64,000 nucleotides of DNA. It comes from Plectrocnemia conspersa. Lineage: Eukaryota > Arthropoda > Insecta > Trichoptera > Polycentropodidae. Numbering within the stretch: the first letter of the stretch is position 1; every line of letters starts with the position of its first letter. The stretch lies in the NCBI GenBank assembly GCA_009617715.1, contig VTFK01000046.1, forward strand, positions 1-64,000. The letters run 5' to 3'. Below, piece after piece: positions 38,880 to 52,000 of the stretch. The notes under the pieces were generated by a model that made no database searches, had not been told where the DNA came from, and saw only the letters and a list, made by a program, of their open reading frames with translations. A program made the translations under genes and the position numbers.

Positions 38880-40096
38880 CTATAACCAACTGGGACCCAG
38901 GCAATTTTCTATTATTTTCACGGCATCGTTCCTTCCCATGGATTTTAAAGTAGATGCCAAATCAGCTAAAGCGCTCGTGTTCCTATGCCTACACTCCCAC
39001 AAATCCAAAATGCACTCGGTGGGAGAATTTTTGGTAGCAAAAAAGTTTATATATCTATCTACGTTCAACTTCTGCGCCAGCAATCGCCAATCATTACCCC
39101 TAGAGTTCGGTGGATCCAAACATGCGCACAATTGCTTCTTAACAGATTTGGATAGTCTAAATGGAACCACGTTATCCACCACACAAGTATTAATACCCTT
39201 ATCGTTAACACTCAAGCTCTTCTGTTTGGCAATCATATCAGAGTCTTCTAAATTAGAATAAGTTCTACCAGGCAACGTCTTACTCTCCAGAGCATTTTCA
39301 GTTATGATAATATTCAAGTCGTTGTTGTAGTACGTTCTTCTATTACTTCTTAGCGGAGAGTTGAAATTTGAGAACTCATCGTTGTATTTGATGTTAAACA
39401 CTTGTTTATAAGATGGATTTGACTTTTGGCACGCTGTTATCTTAAACTCTAAAATGTTAATCGAATCAGTTTGTTCTAATGAGAAACTGCAATGCAGGGA
39501 GTTTGACGTTGAGTTCCAGACGTGATTAAATGGTATTTCTTGGTAGCTAGAGCCAGATTTGGCTTTCCAACCTAAGCCTAAGTCTTCTAAGCTCAAACAT
39601 AAATTCGATCCTCCGTCCTGGAACAACAATGTCTTTGGAGTGTCCATAAGCGCCCCTCCTAATCTGTTCTCTTGATCGGAACAATAATGGAGAGCGCAAG
39701 GAGTGTCCTCCAAAATATATACCCTAATGTTTATATCACTGGCCGAACGTGTGCTGGAATGAGGACCGAACACAGCCAGCTTTAACTTTTTAACAGATTT
39801 GCCATTCAAACTTTCGCCTACGATAACAAAACTGGTTAAGAACTCGGTGACTAAAAACACTTTTTCGGCGTCCAACTGAGTGAATATGGGAGTGTTGATC
39901 GTCTCTTGACCTAAACTCACGACTTTCCTCCAGGCTGACTTATCTTTATGGTGGCTGTCTTTATCGAATGCGAAGAGAGACAGATTCCAAAAACCGTGCT
40001 TTAAACTAGCACAGTGCGGAATCTGAACTACGGCTGCTTTGCCCAACTGCGCTGAAGTTGGACCAGCTCTGACGACAGGACTCAACTGCGTGAGAC
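38880..40096 (-). CDS. unc-5: unc-5 terminal exon: end of ZU5, UPA, death domain, stop
   Basis: The 1217-bp last coding exon begins LTQLSPVVRAGP (ZU5) and continues through VVQIPHCASL, the UPA domain (for example VYILEDTPCALHYC and LLFQDGGSNLCLSL) and a C-terminal death domain (DWRLLAQKLNVDRYINFF, SPTECILDLWE). It ends SWL then TAG. The order is that of the UNC5 ZU5-UPA-death domain module, known from vertebrates to fold into a closed supramodule. Its length and intactness suggest a functional cytoplasmic tail. Confidence 0.96.
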
Positions 40097-43000
40097 CTAA
40101 ATATAATACATTAAAATTCACAATTCAAACTCTTATAAAAAAAAACATTTTAAAACACTCACCATCTGATAATCTCGGTCTATATTTTTCGTCCTTCACC
40201 ACCGTAATGTACATGTTTTCTTGCTTATTCTTGAGAATAGCGCCTTCCGGTATGGATAGAGCAACTCCAGCATGATCTAAGCCCAACCAAGCACCAGCAG
40301 AAGTCACTGGTTGAGAATTAGTAGCTCCGGAGATGTCAGTGAACATGCCTCTTAATAATGGGTGCATTGGTAGACTTGATTTATCCAAAGAAGGATCGTG
40401 TGAATCAGCTGTTTAAGCAAAATTTTAAATGAGGGTCTGATCCACTTCACAGGAAATGATTTATATATGTATACTTACAACTTGTACAGCAGCTAGCAGT
40501 CGAATGTTCCGATTCACAGTAAGGCTTTTTATCGTAATGTTCGCTTTCATTGGAAGAATTAGGTAATTGTGAGTCAATGGGTGTTGCATAACTATTAAAA
40601 AATGTATATAGTGAGTGTTATATGTATTTGGATCAAAGGGTTGAATTAGTGTTAAGAATTAAAATATACCTGTTACTCAAATGCGGAACATCGTAGTGAT
40701 GTTCGCTTACACTTCTGCATATAGGTTGATTGTTTTGCTTAGTCAAAAAAGGTGGATATTCATAGCATGGAGGCACTTCTGCTTGCTGCATTAGATCTGG
40801 TTGTAAGTTTTTCTTGTCGTGAATGTCTTGGAAAAACTGCGGTCTCACATCTAAGATACATTTGTATATAAATTTCGTTAAAAATGTGCGAAAATTGCTA
40901 TGGCTGTATAGTGCATATTGAATTGCTCACCGGCTCGCCTATTGTTGTATAGTGAACGGTCTCTGCCTTTCCTCTTGAGGAAACGAAACACCAAAAATGC
41001 AACGATTGCAAACACGAAAACTGCAACAGCCAGTCCTATGTAAAGTGGGGCGTTATTGGAAACTGCAGGCACTGTTGACAAAAATACAAAAGTTTTCAAA
41101 TACGCTGCCGGTCGGTCGAGATTCAAGAGAGGCAATTTCGTCGCTATATGATATAAAATAAATAAAATGTAAGATTTAAGTAAAAATATCCATAGACGTA
41201 GCTCAAAAAATAATGTATCTAATATAAAAGAAGCAAAGCCACTTTGATATGTAATATCTATTAATGTATGCTTTTTACACAACACCAAGAAACAGTATTG
41301 TAAAAATTTGGATATTATTAGATTTCGAATTGCATGATACATTTGGGGGAAAATATTAGATGATAGTTCAAGGTGTAGACGCGCAAGGAAGCTCATCACG
41401 ACTAACCCTCGCAGATAGAAGACAGGGTGAAATTTCAGGTGAGGAATGCGGAATTTTATCGACTGCAACCACTCGTGCCCGGCAAGGACAGGAACAGGAT
41501 GAGATCAAGCACCGAATTCCTTAACCGTAGGAATTCAACGTCAGCCAAGGGGAACTCGGACGATGAAATGCTGCTAGCTTCCCTCGTTTCCCACCTGGGC
41601 TTTAATTTTTTTATTATTATTTTTAAATTTATGTATTCTGTACGAATGGGCCATTTAACTGAAACCACGCGGTCGTATGTTATACCTACGTATATGTAAT
41701 AGGGATAATATTTTGTCATAAAATTATGATAAGCTCGCCCAATATCGACAGTTGGAAATTGTATGAATACGAAATTAATGGACGATTACTTTTTTGGAGG
41801 CACGCGTTTGGAATATCATAAATAAGCAGAGGTTTACATTTGTAGAATTGTAGTAAATAAATAAGATTATTTAGCTTATTATATTGTGTGAAGCAAGTGA
41901 AAATATTTAATTATATATTATAATATTATATTAAATATGAGATGACATAGAGAAAAAAAATAATGTTGTGTTTTCACTATTGCTAAAACTCTGAAAATAA
42001 GGTTTTAATTTCAATGTATAATACATAAATACAATTTTTTTAATCTTTGCTCGTGAAAAATACATATTCTAAAATATAATTGATGTCATAAATAAATGCA
42101 ATAAATCTTCAATAAGGGAATAAAGGTAATCTGTTAAGGTTTAAATAATTAAAATAATATTTAAATTTTATTCAGCAGAATAATAAAAATAAACATAAAA
42201 AATATTTTTAGATTTTGTCTTAAATGTTTTCGGAAGAAAATATATATTAAACATACGTACCTATATACCAAAAAGTAATAACAGATTTTAAATCAAAAAG
42301 TATATATAATATTTAGCTAAAATAAACCATATAAATCAGGGGTGTCCAATTTTTTAAATCTTCTGAGCTGAATTGCTCGACAAATAAAGGTCAAGGACCG
42401 AATATAAAATGTATTATTTAGTTTCTACAGTGTAACCATATTATTAATTGGTCGATTACAACTTTGCATTTTACCCAAAATATTTTTATTGTAAATAAAG
42501 CTGTTTTTTCTATATCAGTGCATAAATATTTAGTTTAATAATGCAAAAAATTTAAAGATGCACATCTATTGTTTGTTTTAATTTAACTTTTTGGGTGCTT
42601 CATACGGGAAAAAATAAACACGTACTCTCCAAATAATATGTCATAAATATAGTACATGGTGTTTTTGTATAAGTGTAATAAATATTTTTTGAAATTCCAT
42701 ATCTGATCTTTAAATGTATACATTATATCTGCAAGTTCGCAGTCAATGTGTCGATGAAAATTTAGTAGCAAATATACTGCAATGTAGTTGCTGTTTTCTG
42801 AAATTTTAAGTTATAATCTCAAAGTCACGTAATAAAATAGCAATTAAAGCCGAATATTTTTTAATTTTTATGTGGCTTTGTTTAATTTGCTTAACTATGA
42901 ATAAGAACAGTAACTTATTTTAGTTACTGTTCTTATTCATAGTTAAGCACAATTTCAGTTTAATTTTAAATGCCAACGCTGTTTGCAAAATGTTCGGTTC

Positions 43001-46000
43001 ATTTAAATAAGCAGTGATACTGCAGTAAAGTATACAGTGTATCCGTAGCTAGTTTCCAGAGAATTCAGAAACTTGATATTAATAATTTTGAAGTACCCCA
43101 GATAATATTATTTTTATTTTATAGAAAATAATACCATCGAATAAGAGAGTAATAACTTTATAAAAAATATTAGGAGCCTCTGAATTTAATTTGAAAATTT
43201 TTTAAAAAGGCAAAATAAATATGAAAAAAAAAATGAAATAATAGAAAATGTGTTGAAATAAATTATTAAGACATACTAAAAAAAAGTAAAATAAATAAAA
43301 GTAATAAAATGTTGAGAATTTTTCTATAATTTAACATAAATGCAATATGTAATAATAATATATAAATTGCAGCAAAAATAATTATGAAAGAATACATATA
43401 ATTTGTGTACACTAACAAATTTGTGTAAATTAACTCACTACTAAAAGGGTTAATGGTGATTTAATATTTTTTTTTTTTTTTTAAATTTATTTTATAAATG
43501 ACGACTTTTATAATATCGTCCATTTGAAACGTCGCTTTATTGATGTAAATTAAATTTTATATCTGTAGAGATTATGTTTTATTTCATTGCAGAAAAAAAG
43601 CTTTATTTTTTTCAACAAATATCAGTTGTTAGTCCTTTTTTTATTAAAGGCTCTTTTGACGTATATTTTGCAATTTAATTTCACCGGTATAATTATAAGA
43701 AATTGTATCTAGAAGCCGTGCTAAAAGATTAAATGTTAAAATTTGTTAATAATTAAATTTTTAACATTAAAAAAAATTATTATTGTTAAAAAAATATTTA
43801 ATAAAATTTAATTGGTTTATTATCTATTAAAATTTAAATAAGTTTAAAATCTAAAATAACTTGAAATAAATTTTAAGCAAAGATGTATTTAGTATATTCT
43901 GAATCAACTAAAAAAATATAAAACCCGTTTAGAGGGAAGCGGGGGGAAGGGGGTAATCAGTGTGAGATATTTTATTTTTCATATACAGATTTACTTATTT
44001 TTGCTAATAAAATGATTAATTTGATCTAGCTACTTCATATGCAATAAATATATTTTATTAAAAATGTTAATTGTAAAGTTATAGTTTTTACTGTAAAGTA
44101 AGCAAAAAGAATCAATAATTAACCAGACGTAGGTAAAATAATTATACGTAACTATATTGTAAATAATATATTAGTTGAACATATATTTCAAATATTTTTT
44201 ACAATTAGGTTATGTGTATAAAAAATATACAATATATTTAATCTCAATAGTATTGAGATTTTAAATATTTTAATTAATCATTTTTTTTAATAAATACTAA
44301 TTACTTTATAGGATTTCAATTTTATAATATATTTTTGAAGAGATTGAAATTAGACTCTCTTACAAATTAAAATATATAGAACAATTTAAAATAATTAAAA
44401 CACAGATTTAATGCTACGTTCAATTAGCTAATAGCACGTTTACTATGACTCAAGACAATGCACGTCAAAACACAATAATCCATTATCCATGACTCAAAGT
44501 ATCCAAGTGCAATTAATCATTGGTTGTATCAAGTATCATGAAACAAAGGGTGGAGAAAACGTATATTGCATTATTTAAGGGTTAAACGGAATGTCTTTGA
44601 TTAATTATTAAAAAATATTTTTATTAAATTTATCTCACTATAGTATTGGTTCTGTTTATTAATACATTTTAATTATTATTTGAATACGGGAAGTTAAATA
44701 ACATTAATGTATTAAATGTTTACTAATAATTTTTCACTTATTATATAAAATTTTCCATCTTGGATACCGTTTTAGTTATACTAGATATTGAATTCCATTT
44801 GTTAGTTATTATGTATAGTCTTTGAATCGATCTCAAAGGGTTCATTACAGCGCCGCTCGTCATACGTCATATTCGGACAATGACTTTTGCAACGGGCCGT
44901 ACTTAATATTCACCGCAACATTGAGTGCAAGAGACGCGGGCGCATTAGTAGCAGGCCGTGGGGGATGTTATTTTGAATAATTAACGAACACGGCTAAAGA
45001 TAAATGACAGGGGGTCGGACACACCCCAAGTCCAGGGAAACAATCAAAGCGGACCTGTTCGACCGCAGGTCGAGTGGCAACCCTCCCGGAGCCGCACACA
45101 TGCATCATCATTCTAGATTCATCACGTCGTGTTCAGATAGACCCAGAACCGAATCTGACTACTCTGCCCCAGAGACTGATGGTTTTGATAGAGAGTCAAA
45201 ATAATGGGGAATAGCGGGTGTTCAATCATATTTGCAATCCATTATCAAAAGGCAGTGGGTATGACTGGTTAACTCTTTTCATGCTTAATAAATAAATGGC
45301 GATTATTGATGTATTTCTTTATTATTATAAAGAAATATTAAGTAAGGTTTATAATAATTGTATTTATATTAATCCCTAATGCGAAACTTTAAAATAACTT
45401 TTTTTTTTTTCTTAAGATTTTCTGATATGTTATAACCAATTCTATTCACTTATTCAGACGATGGATGTTAATCTCTTAAATCGAATTAATGATTGTGACT
45501 TAGGTTTATTTTGTTTTAATATTGGTTTGAGTTTTTAAAATAATTTAAATAAAAAAAATAATAAACACAATTAACAACAACTAAGTAAGTAGTGAGACAC
45601 CAAACTGAAAGCAAAGTCTGTAAATTAGTGACATATATTTAAATTGATATGAACTATTATTACAGCTTACAGTCAATATGAACAGAGCATTTAATTTTAT
45701 TAAAATTATTCATCCGTAAAATTAATTAGATTCAAGAAAACCTAATCTGTGATAATTGATAGGAATTACTATTATATAATAACCACTATTTTAAATCTCA
45801 CAGATACGATAGAAGTTCTATGGTTCTCTACGGTTCATATAAGATTTCAACCTAAGACTTTCAGGTTTAAGTCACCGACCTATACCATTGATCCATTGTG
45901 TTGCTATATATGATCGGGAAAAGGCTAACTGGTTTGTTGGCATCTTTTCTAGTTTTTTTATTAATTATTATTTTTAAAACCTCTTTTTATTTTACTTTAA

Positions 46001-49000
46001 ATATGCAAATAAATACAAATAAATTAAATCGTATACTTTTCTCTGATAGGTATTTTTTCTGTAATTCGGAGCTACACCTAAGCTTAAATTATTGAATTTT
46101 AAACAATATTATTTTTGCGCTCAAATTCTAGGATGCTTTCATTTATTTATTTATAAGCTATTGTGTTTAAAAACATTTTCTAAATTTTTGGCAAAAGTTT
46201 GACTTTTTTTTATAGTTTCATGCCAAACTGCTATCACTATTTTTATCACAATACCAATGAATGTATATTCTTTAATAATTATAATTAGATATTATGTAGA
46301 GCGCAAATCAGTTTTAAATGAATTTCATATATATTTTGTCAAAGCAAAGATGCTAAAATGAATGTTTTTATTTTTAATTATCAAAAATAAAATTTAAGTT
46401 ATCTCAAAAAAAATATCGATTTAATGATAGTTCTTGGGTAAAAATAATTAGCTTATTATTACAGATTTTAGATTCATTGAGTTTAGTTTTTAGCTTAAAT
46501 CAGATGTTTTTATGGAACAGTGGCAGGGTGTGTATGATGTCGCCTTTTTTTCGTTCATATTTAAAACATCATTACAAAACGGTGTTTCCGGCACGCGATG
46601 GGGCAATTAAACCGGGGCCATTTGTTTGTATTATTCGATGACATAAATACTGACTTAGGCAACAACGTAACATCACTAACGCCTCTAAATTAAGTATAAT
46701 TAAAACAGCCCCACACCCGCGCGTGTTGTACATCCAAAAAGCTTAAGCCGACGACAGATTTAACACCTCTTTTGAATACACAGTATGGACCATACATGAG
46801 AAGGGGCACAAATGCAATTTGTTCAATATCTAACTGTCATCGCTTATTTGACAATTTAACCTGTATTTTTTAATTTCTGTGAATCATTATTCAATTCTTT
46901 AAACATTTCAACAGATAATTTAAGAATTAAATTTTTATAAAAATTGTACCCTTACTTTCCGAATATTATTTGAACTAACACTTGGTGTTGCTTTAGAAAT
47001 AATTATAAAACTTGCATTATATTGTCTTGTGGATCGAATAAAAGAGTCAAACGTATGTAAATAATACTTATTTTTTCCAAAGGATATGCTTTGTTCGAAG
47101 CACGCCTTATAACAAAATATCAATTTAACCACCAGTTCTGGATTCGGCGAAATTCATTACGAGCATTACTCATAATATGTGGAAAATATTTCCAAAGGAT
47201 TAAAAGGACCGGCAATAAATCACGCACGTGGGGCATTATTTATCGCTTAATAAGAGTACACGCGAGACTCGTGTATCCTCAGCTTTTTCCTCGGGCTTTT
47301 CGGTTCTCGTCTTTGGGCTTCCTTCCGCCCACACAGCCTCCATTCGTCTTCTCCTGTCAACGCGGGAATGTACCGTTTTAATTGGAACGACAGTAAATAT
47401 TGTTTAAATGCGCGTGTGCCGCGCGTAAATCCCGGTAAAGGGGCCTACACACGTTACACCGGGATAGGTCACACGGTATAATTAGCCGCAGTAAAGTTGT
47501 CAAGACAAGGAGGAGGAGCAGTTAAAATTTTCTCGGCTGATTTATTTGCTTATGAGCGTCGAATGCCTCGCGGTTTTCAAGTGTAAGTTCACGAGACCGA
47601 ATACCAATTAAGGTAGATAAGTGCAGAATCATATGATGAAAGATATGTGAATAAATACCAGCAGAATTAAGTTATCTTATTAAAACATGATAAAGCGAGT
47701 CGATTTGGAATGGTTCCAGATTCCAACACAAAAGTTTGTCTGTAATAAAAATTGTAAACAACTTCACGAAAGAAATGAAACAAAAAGTATTCAGCTGAAT
47801 CGCAATTTGAAGAAGTTGGCAAATTACTTCGTGGCTGTAAATTATGACGAAATTATAAAACATTATAATAGTTAACCATTCTTTGTATAAGTTAGTTTAA
47901 AAGTATTTATGTAAATAGGTAATTTATTACTAACGTTTTTTTTTCGTATGAAAATCTTAATACTAATTATTTTTAGGGGTTCTGCAGTTCTATGAGCAAT
48001 TATCGAATTATTTATCTATTATATTCCATAATCCGCGTTGGTTGCAAAGTTATATCCGAAATTTTGGCCAGTCATCAAATTGGGACAAAACAATGCGCTA
48101 TCGCTTAGGAATTGTATTGTTATCCGAAACTGCCGAAGTTAGTTCGAATTTGAGGTTTGAATACAACTATTCAGCGCCGTGCGCGCATAATGGCGCTGAA
48201 ATGTGAATTATTGTCCGATTTTACATCGCGGCCATATACAATAAACACACGGCTACGCCACACATCGAAAAATTCCTGGAGTGGCAATTAAAATTATAAA
48301 AGACTAATCAAAAATATTATTTGTTCGTTTCTTACCTTAAATTGTATATTATATTATCATATTTAATACGTTTTTCCTGTCTGAGTTTTATTTAATAAAT
48401 AACTGAAATATTGTAAAAGTAGTTTTAACCGTAATTTTGAGAACTATACGAAGAAATTTGAGTTTTAATTGCTCACCTGAGTTTTAAAAAATGGTTGCAG
48501 GTCTAATTATTCAGTCTCGCTTATGTGGTCGTTATGTTAAGTTGCGTGATTTTGGCCTTAATTTGTCGTTATAATTTTTATTATTTAATAATTTATTTTA
48601 AATATTAAATAAAAATTAAAAAAATTCTATAATAGTTTAAGATTTAAGTGAAGCTAAGAAAGAATACAATTTTATTGCATTCCCAAGGACTAAATCAATT
48701 GGAAATAAGTCAACACATTAATTCGGTTCAACGAATGTGGTTCTTATAAATCAAAGCCAAATATGAAAAGAAAACGAAAGACAACTGCCCAGGAAGATCA
48801 AATCTTGGTTCTTGCGTCCCTTAAAAATCGTCGAAAAATGTGTTCAAATCTATATGCTAAAGTCTTAAAAAGCAACAGGAAGACTATACATTTTTCGCGG
48901 ACGGTGAGAAGAAGGCTCAACGGTGTGGATCTCAGAGATTGTAAAGCCCGACACAAACTGTGGCTTTCAGAAATAAATAAAACTAAAAAAAGAGTGGGCC

Positions 49001-52000
49001 CAAAAAATTCACAGAGATTGGATATCTGAAGATTGGGTTATTTTGTTTTATGAATTTCCAGTTTAAAGTAATTTTAAACTAATATTAGTAAATATAAAAA
49101 AAAATAAAAACTTTTTTAAAAAATATCTAAAGCAATATTTTTTTAAAATAATTACACCAAACATATTTTTATGTTTTTGGTTCGAAAAGTCGAAGAAGAA
49201 TATCTAGCTGATTGCATAGTACCCAAAATTCATTATTTTTGTATGGAATTTTTGCTGTGTGGAATTTTCATGTTCGCAGTTTTAGTGTGCGCAATTTTTT
49301 TTGCGCAATAATTTAGTCAGTATTTATTAGGTAAAATCTTAAGTACAATAACAGTACTGTGCACTTTAATGGTGCTGGTAAAAGTGCAACGAGCTGATAT
49401 AATTATTTATATAATGGGTAGAAAATTGATTTTTTTTTTACTTCGAGATCAAAAAACGACTCAATTGCAAAAAATTACTAGCAAGCTATGTTCTAGATTT
49501 GTATTAAAAAATAATAGTAAATCATTTAAAGCTATGATCATTTCAGAATATTTTCCGAAGGTGCCATTTGGTTTTAAACTTATTAATAAATCGTTTAAAC
49601 AGTTATTAAAGCCATGTTATTTATATTTATATTACATATGTCACGATGTCTAGTGTAAAAGCACCTTTGTCGGTGCAAATTTCCTTGGCTTAGAAACAAA
49701 ACCTTATTATGAAAATATCTAAATATTCCGATTCAAGGTCTCGTAGAAAACTTGAAACTTGTCTGTTATTCAGCCCCTTCGAGTGCTTAAAATAATTAAT
49801 AAGACGGGTTGTGAAATGCTAAACTTCTTGCTGAATAATACAATATACTGTTATGAAAAACAAACGCCTAATAGAGATAGGCTACTTTAGAATTAAAGCA
49901 ATTCTCCAAAGTTTAAAATTATTTAATCAAAATACTTTAATTTTATAATTTTGTAAGTCAGTGATAGTTCTAAAAAGTTTTATAATATATTTTACAATAA
50001 TTTAAGGCATATTTTAAATGCGACATTGTATACATTTATAATAAAACAATTTAAAGCTTATTTAATATATTTTTTTGTACAAAGTTTTGAGAAATAATTG
50101 TATGTATCTTAGAAAAATATATAGTAAAATGAATATTTATTTATACTATTATTTTAATTTCAATTGATAAAAAAACTCTGGTTTGATTTTATACTAAAAT
50201 TATTTTATAAATATTCACTGCAGTTTTATTTAATTGAAATATCATATACATTGTAAAAACTATTGAATGTTAATTATTAAAAATTGCCTACATCATTGTA
50301 AAAACTATTGAATCGTACATGATGCTTTTTAGCAGTTTTTCATGGAAATTTGATGGCGTTGTCGTTTCAACGAATCCAATATCATTCCACACCTACTATG
50401 TACATGTGAAATACAATAAAAACGTCTGTTAAATCTGTTGTATCTAATATGTTTTCACGATATTGTAAGATATTGCTATTAAATATATAAAATATAATCT
50501 TTATTCATTCTTTTAAAATATTCTTACATCACATAAGATTCAGCGAATACTAACGCACAAAAGAAATTCATCCGACGTGCATATTCCATGCATGAAAAAT
50601 GTGTAATTTCCCGTTTTTTATGCCGAAACCCGCGATGATTTGACACGTCATGTGTATATAACACATTTTTATACCCGACACACACATAGACACATTCTGA
50701 GTCTGAAACGTTTTTCAGAGAGCACACAGCACGCTTCAGCAAAGTGTATCTCCTTTGTCGCATTGTCACGATCAACTAGCGTACATGTGTTATAATAAAT
50801 AGAGGTCTGAAAAAAACAAACATTTGTAGATGACAGTGGGCAATCCCCCTCTGCTCTGCTCTGCTCTGCTCTGGCCCCTAGTCTTGATTCATGAGACACT
50901 TACGGGGGGCAGATGACAGCCGGGAGAGAAAGAGTGTGTGGCATCAAAAGCCTCGCTCGGATGACAGTTCTCCATTGTAGTTTTTCATAAGCGAGCGCGA
51001 GGAGGATGAGGAGAAAAAATGAAAGGAGCGCTCTTTACGGGAAAACGGCGCAGCGGGAATGAAACGTCTGGCCCGCGCGCTTTCTCAAATGTTTCCCCTT
51101 TTAAAAGCCCTGACGTATGAGTACTCGTTCGGTATGCGTTCATGCGAGAAGAGCGATGTGTGTGTGCTGTGATTTAAAAAATATATACATAAAACGCCTA
51201 CTGGATGTACACATATATTTTTTACATGTTTTGTATAGCGTGATAAAATAAATTCCTTTAAAAGTTTTGCTTAGTCAAATTAAAAGGTACAAGATTTGAG
51301 GCAATGGTTTTTGTCTCATTTAGTTTTTTCAGACAAACGTTTCAAACAAAGTTCTGTAAAATTCCCTACCGATACTCTTTCTAAGTGACAGACAAAAACT
51401 TTATCTGAATCCTTTCAGACAGTGGGATTCGATCTGAGAACGATATAAATTAGGGAACGAATGAGATATTATTTAGAACTCGCAAACCATGGTGAATTTT
51501 GATTACTTTTTTATGCTTCAGATTAGTGATTCCCAAAGTGGTCTATATCGACCCCCAGGGGTCTATGATAACCTGCAAGGGGTCTACGTCAGCGAAAAAA
51601 AATTTGGGGGTCCATGAAATAAAAATGGGGGTATAAAATCTCAACAACCACCGATAGAACCTATCTACTTACATTATAATCTTATAAAATAAAGACATAT
51701 ACATTATTTATAAAAGTACCTATGAAGTAAAAAATTTATTATATTATATATGTTTATAAAATTGTGTAAGTTGTAGGATGTAGTCATTCGCTTTGTGGTC
51801 GCAATACATTTTGAACTTGTAAAAACCTGCACATAATGATATACCACCGTGATTCTCAAAGTGGTCTATATCGACTCCTAGGGGTAAACGACGACCTGCA
51901 AGGGGTCCATTTCAGTGAAAAATAAAATTGGGGATCCATGAGATGTAAATGTGGGTGACTTTATTTTTGGCTTTCAATGAATGGAATAATCCACATACAC

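Noticed and set aside
42888..42949. microRNA precursor
   Set aside because: The stem is perfectly paired with a 6-bp loop. microRNA precursors normally have bulges and a larger loop, so small-RNA evidence would be needed.
45830..45905. Functional tRNA gene
   Set aside because: A- and B-box-like words are present, but stems do not pair and the 3' end is not tRNA-like. It is a SINE or tRNA fossil.
50524..50899. Minus-strand frames in a G+C-richer island
   Set aside because: They cross a CTCTG microsatellite and show no protein motif. Better explained as non-coding DNA.
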